Positions 15,831 to 23,192 of a stretch of 26,110 nt of DNA are shown piece after piece; position 1 is the first letter of the stretch; every line of letters begins with the position of its first letter. The stretch is from Collinsella sp. Lineage in GTDB: Bacteria; Actinomycetota; Coriobacteriia; Coriobacteriales; Coriobacteriaceae. Position numbers and translations under genes: made by a program. The stretch spans positions 1 through 26,110 of the forward strand of contig JAUMPM010000019.1 in assembly GCA_031294825.1 (NCBI GenBank), given 5' to 3'. The notes under the pieces were generated by a model that was not told where the DNA came from, made no database searches, and saw only the letters and a program-made list of their open reading frames with translations.

Positions 15831-16185
15831 ACAGAAAAGTTGGCATTTTTTAAAACGTTCGGCCGCGCTTGGCGTTGCAGTGGGGTTTGAGGTGCCAAAA
15901 AACGGCTTCCGACCAGCGTGGTTGATCAACTCAATTGTTCAAAAGGGGTATTCATAAGCGACTTGGCAATGAATTTAAAAATCTTTGGGTGGTGCCGTAG
16001 ACCACTGGTATGCATTTCGCGACCACAGCCTTGTGCCCGTTGACCTGCGGCTTGGCTTGTCCCCACGGCACCGTATTTTGTCTACAGGTCCGTCAAGCTT
16101 TTGGTCAGCATTTGGTTGGAATGTGCATGAAACGCCGTGTGAGTATGGACATATGTGGAGGTCATGAGGTTGTAGCTGCATATTC
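15831..16185. other. Long intergenic stretch with no supported gene
   Basis: About 355 bases separate the tRNA-Ser promoter from the rpsF promoter. Short open frames exist on both strands, but none has a ribosome site, a recognisable motif or coding-like composition. GGTGCCGT (15991-15998) and ACGGCACC (16065-16072) could pair, and GTGGT/ACCAC (15989-16005) forms a small competing hairpin. I looked for SRP RNA, tmRNA and RNase P signatures and saw none. Confidence 0.5.
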
Positions 16186-16214
16186 TTGCGGCCTGGGAGG
16201 TTGAAAGATATTAT
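16186..16214 (+). promoter_or_regulatory. SigA-type promoter of the rpsF-ssb-rpsR-rplI operon
   Basis: TTGCGG (16186-16191) and TATTAT (16209-16214) have ideal 17-base spacing. The predicted start near 16221 gives a leader of about 65 bases containing the hairpin at 16231-16259. Confidence 0.72.
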
Positions 16215-16230
16215 TACCAAGTCTTTTCCT

Positions 16231-16259
16231 GCTTCAGGCGCACCTTCACGACCTGAAGC
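16231..16259 (+). promoter_or_regulatory. Leader hairpin upstream of rpsF
   Basis: GCTTCAGG (16231-16238) pairs with CCTGAAGC (16252-16259) around a 13-base loop CGCACCTTCACGA, ending 12 bases before the AGAGGAGGTG ribosome site. S6 operons in many bacteria are autoregulated by S6:S18 binding a leader RNA. This hairpin is at the right place, but I cannot confirm the conserved S6:S18 motif. Confidence 0.5.
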
Positions 16260-16285
16260 CACATTTGCCCAGAGGAGGTGACAAT

Positions 16286-16579
16286 ATGAAGGCTTATGAA
16301 CTGCTGTTCTTTGTTGACCCGTCGCTCGACCCCGAGACTCGTCTCGCTGTTATGAAGCGTATCGATACCACGATCGCTGAGGGCGCTGGCAAGGTCGACT
16401 CCGTTGACGAGTGGGGCAAGCGCAAGCTCGCCTACGAGATCAACGACCTCACCGATGGTGACTACACCCTCATCAACTTCCACGCAGATCCTACCCAGAT
16501 CGCCGAGCTTGATCGCGTCCTGCGCATCACCGACGCTGTGGTCCGCCACATGATCGTCCGTCGCGACGACCAGGAGTAA
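16286..16579 (+). CDS. rpsF: 30S ribosomal protein S6 (bS6)
   Basis: S6 binds the central domain of 16S rRNA together with S18. The 97-residue protein begins MKAYELLFFVDPSL and has the family features DEWGKRKLAYEIND (about 41-54) and the C-terminal strand RITDAVVRHMIVRR. Length is normal (95-100). ATG 16286 is preceded by GAGGAGGTG at ideal distance; the frame is open to 16265 but that part contains the ribosome site. It heads the four-gene operon rpsF-ssb-rpsR-rplI, with its partner S18 two genes downstream. A small hairpin TGGGC-TTGT-GCCCA lies in the gap to ssb (16596-16609). Confidence 0.96.
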   Translation: MKAYELLFFVDPSLDPETRLAVMKRIDTTIAEGAGKVDSVDEWGKRKLAYEINDLTDGDYTLINFHADPTQIAELDRVLRITDAVVRHMIVRRDDQE

Positions 16580-16627
16580 GACTGTCGTTTTGGACTGGGC
16601 TTGTGCCCCAAGAGGAAGTAGTGAGTT

Positions 16628-17080
16628 ATGAGCATCAATCGAGTGAACATCACCGGTAACCTCACCCGCGATCCCGAGCTGCGCGCCACCGCCGGCGGAA
16701 CCCAGGTTCTGTCCTTTGGCGTCGCTGTGAACGATCGTCGCCGCAACGCGCAGACTGGCGAGTGGGAGGACTATCCCAACTTTGTCGACTGCACCATGTT
16801 CGGCACCCGCGCCGAGGCCGTGAGCCGTTTCCTGGCAAAGGGAAACAAGGTCGCGATCGAGGGCAAGCTGCGCTACAGCTCTTGGGAGCGCGACGGCCAG
16901 CGCCGGAGCAAGCTTGAGGTCATCGTCGATGAGATCGAGTTTATGAGCTCCCGTGGTGGCCAGGGTGGCTACGATCAGGGCGGTTACGCCCCCGCAGCCC
17001 CCGCGCCCGCAGCACGTCCTGCCGCACCGGTGGCTACGCCGCCCGCGGTCGACGTCTACGATGAGGATATCCCGTTCTAA
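16628..17080 (+). CDS. ssb: Single-stranded DNA-binding protein
   Basis: SSB coats single-stranded DNA during replication and repair and recruits partner proteins. The OB-fold fills about residues 1-110 (MSINRVNITGNLTRDPELR, FVDCTMFGTRAEAVSRFLAKG, VAIEGKLRYSSWE, VIVDEIEFM). A Gly/Gln/Pro/Ala-rich linker (about 111-140) follows, and the protein ends in the acidic tip YDEDIPF, which matches the DDDIPF-type partner-binding tail. The 150 residues are normal. A GAGGAAG stretch lies about 10 bases before ATG 16628. Position between rpsF and rpsR is the conserved arrangement, linking the supply of SSB to ribosomal protein synthesis. Confidence 0.97.
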   Translation: MSINRVNITGNLTRDPELRATAGGTQVLSFGVAVNDRRRNAQTGEWEDYPNFVDCTMFGTRAEAVSRFLAKGNKVAIEGKLRYSSWERDGQRRSKLEVIVDEIEFMSSRGGQGGYDQGGYAPAAPAPAARPAAPVATPPAVDVYDEDIPF

Positions 17081-17107
17081 GGGTTGTTCACCTATTTTTG
17101 AGTGAGA

Positions 17108-17133
17108 GGCGGCTTCGGTTCGCCGAAGTTGCC
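17108..17133 (+). promoter_or_regulatory. UUCG-loop hairpin in the ssb-rpsR gap
   Basis: GGCGGCTTCGG (17108-17118) pairs with CCGAAGTTGCC (17123-17133) over 11 positions (two G-U) around the stable tetraloop TTCG. No T tract follows, and the rpsR ribosome site begins five bases later, so it more likely tunes rpsR translation or mRNA stability than ends transcription. Confidence 0.6.
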
Positions 17134-17152
17134 AAATGAAAGGTATTTTGAC

Positions 17153-17419
17153 ATGGCTAATGATTTTTCTGCACGTCAGCCGCGTCGTAAGTACTGCCAG
17201 TTCTGCAAGGAGAACACTGAGTTCATCGACTATAAGGACACTCAGCTTCTCCGTAAGTACATGACCGACCGTGGCAAGATCAAGCCCCGTCGCGTCACTG
17301 GCGCTTGCACGCAGCATCAGCATGACATCGCCAACGCCATCAAGCGCGCCCGCGAGATGGCTCTCCTGCCGTACACCGTCCCCGTGGTTTCCTCTCGTGG
17401 CAACCGCGACCGCGGCTAA
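17153..17419 (+). CDS. rpsR: 30S ribosomal protein S18 (bS18), zinc-binding type
   Basis: S18 pairs with S6 on the small-subunit platform. The 88-residue protein has the typical core KYCQFCKENTEFIDYKD, LLRKYMTDRGKI and PRRVTGACTQHQ, then a basic helix IANAIKRAREMALLPY. C15, C18, C52 and H55 form the metal-binding set of the zinc-containing S18 form. The start ATG 17153 has GAAAGG nine bases upstream; the open frame reaching back to 17102 crosses the UUCG hairpin and is not used. It lies 15 bases before rplI in the same operon. Confidence 0.96.
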   Translation: MANDFSARQPRRKYCQFCKENTEFIDYKDTQLLRKYMTDRGKIKPRRVTGACTQHQHDIANAIKRAREMALLPYTVPVVSSRGNRDRG

Positions 17420-17434
17420 GAAGGGAGACGCATC

Positions 17435-17974
17435 ATGAAGGTTATTCTTCTCGATGAGATCAAGGGCAAGGGCGGCGAGGGTGACGTCGTAGAGGTCGCT
17501 CAGGGTTACGCTGAGAACTTCCTGTTCCCCAAGAAGCTCGCTGTTGCCGCCACCAAGGGCAACCTCAAGCAGCTTGACGAGCGTCGCAACAACATCGCCA
17601 AGCGCGAGGCCGTCCGTCTGGCTACCGCCAACGAGACCAAGGCTGCCTTCGAGGGCAAGACGGTCACCGTTGACGCCAAGGTCGGCGACGAGGGCATCCT
17701 CTTTGGCTCCGTTACCGCCGCTATGATCGCTGACGCCATCAAGGCTCAGCTCGGTATGGACATCGACCGCAAGCGCGTCGAGCTCGGTAAGCCCATCAAG
17801 GTTGCCGGTGCCCACACCGTTGCCATCTCGCTGTACCGCGAGATCAAGGCCGAGGTTGTCGTCCTCGTCGGCGTTACCGCCGAGGAGCTCGCTGCCGAGG
17901 CTGAGGTCGAGGAGGCCGCTGAGGTCGCCGAGGCCGAGACCGCCGAGGTCGAGACTGAGGCTGCTGCCGAGTAG
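17435..17974 (+). CDS. rplI: 50S ribosomal protein L9 (bL9) with Ala/Glu-rich tail
   Basis: L9 is an elongated large-subunit protein near the L1 stalk that helps keep the reading frame. The N-terminal domain is textbook: MKVILLDEIKGKGGEGDVV, then QGYAENFLFPKKLAV (about 28-42). A long connecting helix and a C-terminal domain ending near residue 150 (HTVAISLYREIKAEVVVLV) follow. The protein is 179 residues, about 30 longer than usual, because of an acidic Ala/Glu/Val tail (from about 150 to the end). GGGAG lies upstream of ATG 17435, 15 bases after rpsR. It is the last gene before the operon terminator. Confidence 0.95.
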   Translation: MKVILLDEIKGKGGEGDVVEVAQGYAENFLFPKKLAVAATKGNLKQLDERRNNIAKREAVRLATANETKAAFEGKTVTVDAKVGDEGILFGSVTAAMIADAIKAQLGMDIDRKRVELGKPIKVAGAHTVAISLYREIKAEVVVLVGVTAEELAAEAEVEEAAEVAEAETAEVETEAAAE

Positions 17975-18006
17975 CATTTGCTGCAACGCAACAATCTTGT
18001 TCTAAG

Positions 18007-18045
18007 AAGGGCGCTCTGGGAGACCAGGGCGCCCTTTTATTTTTT
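18007..18045 (+). terminator. Rho-independent terminator of the rpsF operon
   Basis: Stem AAGGGCGCTCTGG / CCAGGGCGCCCTT (13 positions, one wobble) with GAGA loop, followed by TTTTATTTTTT. Confidence 0.93.
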
Positions 18046-18079
18046 ACGCTGAGCGAGCGTCTCGGCAGACATTGAGACG

Positions 18080-18099
18080 CGGTCCCATATATGGGACCG
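18080..18099. promoter_or_regulatory. Perfect 20-bp palindrome upstream of dnaB
   Basis: CGGTCCCATA (18080-18089) is followed directly by its exact complement TATGGGACCG (18090-18099). A further inverted pair GCGTCTC/GAGACGC (18057-18080) touches it on the left. It lies about 60 bases upstream of the probable dnaB promoter, in a position suited to an upstream operator. Confidence 0.55.
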
Positions 18100-18156
18100 T
18101 TCATCCGTTTGGTTCGATGATGATTGCCAAGGCGCGGCTCGATTTAAAGCCGTGGC

Positions 18157-18165
18157 TGATACTAT
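18157..18165 (+). promoter_or_regulatory. Extended -10 promoter of dnaB
   Basis: TGATACTAT gives a TGn extension plus the -10 hexamer TACTAT (18160-18165). No clear -35 is present, which is acceptable for an extended -10 promoter. The start codon follows about 26 bases after the predicted start. Confidence 0.55.
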
Positions 18166-18198
18166 GGATGCTCGCAAGCGATATGAATGAGGATGCTC

Positions 18199-19590
18199 AT
18201 GGCATATGACGATAGGGAGACCGGGCTGACGGTTGAGGACCGCGGCTCAAAGTTGGGTCTTCCCCAAAACCAAGATGCAGAGGCCAATGTACTGGCCGCT
18301 ATGCTGCTATCGCCCGAGGTGGTCGAGGAGGCCCAGGTCGAGCTGCAGCCCGATGACTTCTACCGGCCCATTCATAAGACCATCTATACCGCGATGGTCG
18401 ATATGTACAACAGCCGCATTCCCATCGACTCCATCTCGCTGATCGATTACCTGCGAAGCATCAACAAGCTCGATGCCGTGGGCGGCGAGGCGTACATTTT
18501 GGAGCTGATGGGTCAGACCCTGTCGCTCGTCAACTGGCAGCACCATGCCGCCATCGTTCGCCGCGATTCGATGCTGCGCGAGCTGATCGGCGCCACCAAC
18601 GAGATCAACGCGCTGGCATATAACGCCCCCACCGACACCAAAGAGGTTGTCGAGCTGGCCGAGAGCAAGCTGCTCAAGGTCACGGCACGCGAGGTCAAGT
18701 CGAGCTACAAGACGCTGACCGAGTTTATGGTCGAGGCCTATAACGAGGCCGAGGAAGTGTGCCAGGCCGGTGGCCAGGCTGCGGGCGTGCCCACGGGCTT
18801 TCCGTCACTCGACCGCATGCTCATGGGTTTTCGCGAGGGCCAGCTCATCATCATCGGCGCCCGTCCTGCTGTAGGTAAGACGTCGTTCGCTCTGAACCTG
18901 GCGCTCAACGCTGCCGCTGCTGGTTATACCGTCGGCTTCTTCTCGCTGGAGATGTCGGGCAAGGAAATTGCCCAGCGTCTGATTTGCGCCTACGCCATGA
19001 TCTCGATCAGTGATTTCCGCATGGGCCGCATTAGCCCCGAGCAGTGGGCCAATATCAACGAGGCCACGCAGACCTTGTCCAAGCTCGATATTCTGATTGA
19101 CGATACGCCCGGCACCACAGTGACCGAGATTCGCGCCAAGAGCCGCCGCATGCTCCATAACAAGGAGAAGGCAATCATCATCCTGGACTACCTGCAGCTG
19201 GTGAGTCCTCCGCCGGGACGCCGCTCCGAGAGCCGTACCGTCGAGGTTTCGGAGATGTCGCGTGGTTTGAAGATCATGGCCAAGGAGCTCAAGATCCCGC
19301 TCATCGCGCTGTCACAGCTCTCGCGTCAGGTCGAATCCCGTACCGGCAAGCGCCCGCAGCTTTCCGACCTTCGTGAATCGGGCTCCATCGAGCAGGACGC
19401 CGATATCGTTATGTTCTTGGACCGCTCCGCCGACGAGGCCGAGGCCTCGCGCGACGATCGACCCGACGAGGGCGTTACGCGTATCGTCGTGGCCAAGAAC
19501 CGTTCGGGCCCGATCGGCGACGTCGACCTGATGTTCCTGCCGGCATCTACCAAGTTCTATGAGCTTGATGGGGCACATGCCGAGGAGTAG
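18199..19590 (+). CDS. dnaB: Replicative DNA helicase DnaB
   Basis: DnaB is the hexameric fork helicase. The 463-residue protein has the N-terminal DnaB domain (about 25-125, QNQDAEANVLAAMLLSPEVV), a linker, and the RecA-like motor. Walker A is GARPAVGKT at 220-228, SLEMSGKEI follows at about 249-257, Walker B IIILDYLQL at 326-334, and then ALSQLSRQVESR and LRESGSIEQDADIV. No intein is present. Three in-frame ATGs lie at 18187, 18193 and 18199; TGAGGA sits at a proper distance only from the third, so 18199 is chosen. Its presumed loader DciA is encoded at 2333-2896. It follows the ribosomal operon, an arrangement common near the origin. Confidence 0.96.
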   Translation: MAYDDRETGLTVEDRGSKLGLPQNQDAEANVLAAMLLSPEVVEEAQVELQPDDFYRPIHKTIYTAMVDMYNSRIPIDSISLIDYLRSINKLDAVGGEAYILELMGQTLSLVNWQHHAAIVRRDSMLRELIGATNEINALAYNAPTDTKEVVELAESKLLKVTAREVKSSYKTLTEFMVEAYNEAEEVCQAGGQAAGVPTGFPSLDRMLMGFREGQLIIIGARPAVGKTSFALNLALNAAAAGYTVGFFSLEMSGKEIAQRLICAYAMISISDFRMGRISPEQWANINEATQTLSKLDILIDDTPGTTVTEIRAKSRRMLHNKEKAIIILDYLQLVSPPPGRRSESRTVEVSEMSRGLKIMAKELKIPLIALSQLSRQVESRTGKRPQLSDLRESGSIEQDADIVMFLDRSADEAEASRDDRPDEGVTRIVVAKNRSGPIGDVDLMFLPASTKFYELDGAHAEE

Positions 19591-19617
19591 GACAGGCGCC
19601 CGTTGCACGGGTATACT
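19589..19617 (+). promoter_or_regulatory. Probable purA promoter
   Basis: AGGACA (19589-19594, overlapping the dnaB stop) and TATACT (19612-19617) are separated by 17 bases. The -10 is strong and the -35 keeps GACA. Confidence 0.55.
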
Positions 19618-19683
19618 GGGAATGTTTTGTGCTTCTGCGTGCCGGCGTGGCGCGTAGACAGTCCATGAATGTAAGGAGTAAAC

Positions 19684-20970
19684 ATGCCGTCAACCGTTTT
19701 GGTCGGTGCCCAGTGGGGCGATGAGGGCAAGGGTAAGATCTGCGACCTGGTCGCCGGCGACTTTGATGCCGTCGTGCGCTACTCGGGCGGCAACAACGCC
19801 GGCCACACCATCGTCGTCAACGGCAAGAAGTACGGCCTGCACCAGGTGCCCTCCGGCATCATGTATTCCGACCACGTGTCGGTAATCGGTAACGGCTGCA
19901 TCGTCAACCCCAAGGTTGTCCTTGAGGAGATCGACATGTTCGAGGCCGATGGCATCACCACCAAGAATCTCAAGATCAGCGGCAACGCGCATGTCATCAT
20001 GCCGTACCACATCGATCTGGATGGCGCCTTTGAGCAGAAGCTCGGCAAGAAGAACATCGGTACCACCAAGCGCGGCATCGGTCCGTGCTACCAGGACAAG
20101 ATGGCCCGCATCGGCCTGCGTATGCAGGACATGCTGGACGAGGCACTGTTCCGCGATAAGCTGGAGACCGCTCTTGCCCGCGTGAACCCCGAGCTGGAGC
20201 TCATCTACAACCTGCCCACCTACACCGTGGATCAGATTTGCGATGAGTACCTGCCCATGGCCGAGCGCCTGCGCCCCTACATCACCGAGACGAGCCTGCT
20301 GCTCAACAACATGATCGATGAGGGCAAGGATTTGCTGTTTGAGGGCGCCCAGGCGACGCTGCTCGACATCGATCACGGCACCTATCCGTACGTGACGTCT
20401 TCTAACTGCACCGCTGGCGGCGCCATTACCGGTTCCGGTGTCGGCATGAAGAACGTCGACCGCGTGCTGGGCGTCATGAAGGCCTACATTACCCGCGTCG
20501 GTTCGGGTCCCATGCCCACCGAGCTCTCCTATGAGTCCGAGGCCGGCCACACGCTGACCGAGGAGGGCTACGAGTACGGCGTGACCACCGGTCGCCGTCG
20601 TCGCTGCGGCTGGTTTGACGGCCCTATCGCCAACTATGCCTCACGCGTCAACGGCCTCACCGACATCGCCGTGACCAAGCTCGACGTGCTTTCGGCCTTC
20701 GACACCATTAAGGTGTGCGTTGCCTATGACGTCGACGGCGAGCGTTACACGAGCGTGCCCGAGCACCAGGTGCGTTTTGAGCATGCCAAGCCCATCTACG
20801 AGGAGCTCCCTGGCTGGAAGTGCGACATCACCGGCTGCCGCAGCTTTGATGAGCTGCCGCAGGAGGCTCAGGACTACGTGGCGTTTATCGAGGATCTGGC
20901 ACACACCCGCGTGACGTTCATCGGCGTTGGCGCCGGTCGCGAGCAGATCATCAACCGATTCTGGAAGTAA
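19684..20970 (+). CDS. purA: Adenylosuccinate synthetase
   Basis: PurA joins IMP and aspartate using GTP to make adenylosuccinate, the first committed step from IMP to AMP. The 428-residue length is standard. The N-terminal loop QWGDEGKGK (10-18) contains the catalytic D13, and GGNNAGHTIV contains the catalytic H41. GTTKRGIGPCYQDK, the IMP-site region SSNCTAGGAITGSGVG and the TTGRRRRCGW stretch follow. ATG 19684 is preceded by AAGGAG five bases upstream. purD follows after a 118-base gap with two hairpins, so the two purine genes may be partly co-transcribed. I see no purine riboswitch in the gap. Confidence 0.97.
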   Translation: MPSTVLVGAQWGDEGKGKICDLVAGDFDAVVRYSGGNNAGHTIVVNGKKYGLHQVPSGIMYSDHVSVIGNGCIVNPKVVLEEIDMFEADGITTKNLKISGNAHVIMPYHIDLDGAFEQKLGKKNIGTTKRGIGPCYQDKMARIGLRMQDMLDEALFRDKLETALARVNPELELIYNLPTYTVDQICDEYLPMAERLRPYITETSLLLNNMIDEGKDLLFEGAQATLLDIDHGTYPYVTSSNCTAGGAITGSGVGMKNVDRVLGVMKAYITRVGSGPMPTELSYESEAGHTLTEEGYEYGVTTGRRRRCGWFDGPIANYASRVNGLTDIAVTKLDVLSAFDTIKVCVAYDVDGERYTSVPEHQVRFEHAKPIYEELPGWKCDITGCRSFDELPQEAQDYVAFIEDLAHTRVTFIGVGAGREQIINRFWK

Positions 20971-20992
20971 TCGGCGTTATTTGGTTATTGCG

Positions 20993-21034
20993 ATATACCC
21001 CTTTGCAGCCCAGATGGGCGGCCGAGGGGTATAT
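20993..21034 (+). terminator. Hairpin after purA, possible weak terminator
   Basis: ATATACCCCT (20993-21002) pairs with AGGGGTATAT (21025-21034), and an inner GCCC-AGAT-GGGC (21008-21019) extends the fold. The tail TTGCTTGT is poor in T, so termination is probably partial. Confidence 0.55.
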
Positions 21035-21046
21035 TTGCTTGTAATG

Positions 21047-21065
21047 GGCCCGCGCGGAGCGGGCC
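21047..21065 (+). promoter_or_regulatory. GC hairpin just upstream of the purD ribosome site
   Basis: GGCCCGC (21047-21053) pairs with GCGGGCC (21059-21065) around GCGGA. It ends 10 bases before the purD AGAGGAGG and could affect its translation. Confidence 0.45.
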
Positions 21066-21088
21066 GGTAATCCATAGAGGAGGCACCC

Positions 21089-22393
21089 TTGAAGGCGGAC
21101 ACTCAAACCATCGACATCCTGTTGTTGGGCAGCGGCGGCCGCGAGCATGCTCTGGCAGCCAAGCTCGCAGCATCACCGCGCGCCGGCAAGCTCTACATCG
21201 CGCCGGGTAACGGCGGCACCGCGAGCTGCGGCGAGAATGTGGTTCTCGACGATTGCGATCCTGCTGCCGTGGCGGCGTTTGCGCAGAGCCATGGATGCGG
21301 ACTCGTTGTGATTGGCCCCGAGGCTCCGCTCGTGGCGGGCGTGGCCGACGCCGTGCGCGCGGCGGGTATTCCCTGCTTTGGCCCGGGTGCCGAGGGTGCC
21401 CAGATGGAGGGCTCCAAGCTGTTCTCCAAGCAGCTCATGGAGCGTGCCGGTATCCCGACGGCAGCCTATGGCTCGTTTACCGATGAGGCCTCGGCTCTCG
21501 CCTATGTGCGCGAGCAGGGCGCTCCGCTGGTCGTGAAGGCCGACGGCCTTGCCGCGGGCAAGGGCGTTATTGTGGCAACCGAGCTTTCGCAGGCCGAGGA
21601 AGCTGTGCGTGAGTGCTTTGGCGGCACCTTTGGCGATGCCGGCAACACGGTGGTCATCGAGGAGATGCTGACCGGCCCCGAGTGCTCGCTGCTGGCCTTT
21701 ACCGACGGTAAGACCGTGCGTCCCATGGCCACCTCGCAGGATCACAAGCGTGCGCTCGAGGGCGACAAGGGCCCCAACACGGGCGGCATGGGCGTCTACA
21801 GCCCGGTGCCCATCGTGACCGACGAGGAGCACGCCACTATGGTGAAGGTCATGGAGCAGACCGTGGCCGAGCTTGCTGCCGAGGGCATCGACTACCGCGG
21901 CTGCCTGTATGGCGGCTTTATGCTCACCCCTGCCGGCCCCAAGGTGCTGGAGTTCAATGCCCGCTTTGGCGATCCTGAGACGCAGGTCGTGCTGCCGCGC
22001 CTTAAGAACGACCTGGTCGAGGTCATGCTCGCCTGCGCCAACTGCGAGCTCGATCAGATTGAGCTCGACTGGCGCGGCGAGTGGGCCGTGGCCGTTGTCC
22101 TGACGAGCGCGGGCTATCCCGGCAGCTACGAGAAGGGCAAGGTCATCACCGGTATCGCCGATGCCGAGGCCATGGAGAACGTGACCGTGTACCACGCGGG
22201 CACTGCCGTGGTGGACGGCCAGCTCGTGACCAATGGTGGCCGCGTGCTTGCCGTGACCGCTCTGGGCGACACGTTCGAGAACGCTCGCAACCTTGCCTAC
22301 GAGGCCTGCGAGAAGATTGATTTTGAGGGCAAGACCCTGCGTCACGACATCGGCCTGCGCGCGCTGCGCGGCCGCGACGCCTGGGATGCCTAA
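21089..22393 (+). CDS. purD: Phosphoribosylamine-glycine ligase (GAR synthetase)
   Basis: PurD couples 5-phosphoribosylamine to glycine with ATP, an early step of purine synthesis. The 434-residue protein has the ATP-grasp enzyme layout. LLLGSGGREHALA (11-23) is the N-terminal dinucleotide-like loop, the ATP-grasp domain carries VVKADGLAAGKGV and the GPNTGGMG loop, and FNARFGDPETQ holds the metal-binding acid residues. The start codon is TTG 21089, supported by AGAGGAGG five bases upstream and by the lack of an ATG/GTG at a suitable place. No PurM or PurN domain is fused. It overlaps nothing; the Nudix gene begins 21 bases later. Confidence 0.95.
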   Translation: MKADTQTIDILLLGSGGREHALAAKLAASPRAGKLYIAPGNGGTASCGENVVLDDCDPAAVAAFAQSHGCGLVVIGPEAPLVAGVADAVRAAGIPCFGPGAEGAQMEGSKLFSKQLMERAGIPTAAYGSFTDEASALAYVREQGAPLVVKADGLAAGKGVIVATELSQAEEAVRECFGGTFGDAGNTVVIEEMLTGPECSLLAFTDGKTVRPMATSQDHKRALEGDKGPNTGGMGVYSPVPIVTDEEHATMVKVMEQTVAELAAEGIDYRGCLYGGFMLTPAGPKVLEFNARFGDPETQVVLPRLKNDLVEVMLACANCELDQIELDWRGEWAVAVVLTSAGYPGSYEKGKVITGIADAEAMENVTVYHAGTAVVDGQLVTNGGRVLAVTALGDTFENARNLAYEACEKIDFEGKTLRHDIGLRALRGRDAWDA

Positions 22394-22414
22394 AATCCGA
22401 GAGGAATGAGACGG

Positions 22415-23110
22415 ATGGACGAGAAGAACGAAGAGCTCGTGGACGCGCAGATCGTCGAAGAGGACAGCCGCATGTATGGGCACGCCGAGGGCGAGCCTGG
22501 TGGCGAGGTCGCTGACGAGCCGGCGCTGGTGCTGGGCGACGACGACCCGCACGATACCGAGCTGCACGAGAAGATTCTTTCGGAGGAGTGCGCCTGGAAG
22601 GGCAAGATCCTCGACGTCCACCGTCTTGAGGTTGAGCTGCCCAACGGTCACCGCAGCGCCCGCGATATCGTTCGCCATCCGGGTGCGGCGGCCGTTGTAG
22701 CACTGACCGAGAGCGGCAAGATCATACTGGTGCGTCAGTACCGCACCGCCATCGACCGCGTGACGGTCGAGATTCCCGCCGGCAAGCTCGATCCAGGCGA
22801 GGACCCGCTCGATTGCGCCAAGCGCGAACTGCATGAGGAGACGGGCTTTAGGGCTGGTCGTATTCGCTTTTTGACGTCGATTGTCACGTCCTGCGGTTTT
22901 TGCGATGAGATCATCCACATCTACTTGGCTACCAAGCTCGAGTTTGATGCGCCCAACCCCGATGATGACGAGTTTGTCAACGTGGACCTGGTGCCGCTGC
23001 ACGAGCTGATCGATGCCGTGCTCGACGGCAAGATCGAAGACGCCAAGACCGTCGTAGGCGCGCTTGCCTGCGACAGCATCGCACACCGCCTTGGGGGCAC
23101 GGAGCTTTAA
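22415..23110 (+). CDS. Nudix hydrolase, ADP-ribose pyrophosphatase-like
   Basis: Residues 123-145 carry a complete Nudix box (GKLDPGE, seven residues, then RELHEETGF), which binds the metal and hydrolyses nucleoside diphosphate-X compounds. The surrounding core (KILDVHRLEVELPNG, VVALTESGKIILVRQYRTAIDR, VEIPAG, IIHIYLA) is that of ADP-ribose pyrophosphatases (NudF-like), so ADP-ribose or similar is the likely substrate. The 231 residues include an unusual acidic N-terminal extension of about 50 residues (rich in Glu/Asp) before the usual domain start. ATG 22415 has GAGAGGA nine bases upstream; an in-frame ATG at 22406 touches that site and is less likely. It probably shares the purD transcript. 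Confidence 0.88.
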   Translation: MDEKNEELVDAQIVEEDSRMYGHAEGEPGGEVADEPALVLGDDDPHDTELHEKILSEECAWKGKILDVHRLEVELPNGHRSARDIVRHPGAAAVVALTESGKIILVRQYRTAIDRVTVEIPAGKLDPGEDPLDCAKRELHEETGFRAGRIRFLTSIVTSCGFCDEIIHIYLATKLEFDAPNPDDDEFVNVDLVPLHELIDAVLDGKIEDAKTVVGALACDSIAHRLGGTEL

Positions 23111-23122
23111 CGAGTGGGGATA

Positions 23123-23161
23123 GCCCTGGGACAAGTACTACTGATTGCTTTGTTCCAGGGC
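23123..23161 (+). terminator. Hairpin between the Nudix gene and the ABC transporter
   Basis: GCCCTGGGACAA (23123-23134) pairs with TTGTTCCAGGGC (23150-23161), 12 positions with one wobble, around a 15-base loop. The following CTTACGTTG is not T-rich, so it may attenuate rather than end transcription. Confidence 0.5.
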
Positions 23162-23192
23162 CTTACGTTGCTGATATTTCTTTGAGGATCAC

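Noticed and set aside
15990..16160. Known structured RNA (SRP RNA, tmRNA, 6S or RNase P)
   Set aside because: A pair of 8-base complementary segments exists, but none of the conserved signature strings of these RNAs is visible.
15975..16262. 95-residue minus-strand frame before rpsF
   Set aside because: It covers the rpsF promoter and leader hairpin, has no recognisable motif and shows no coding-like codon pattern.
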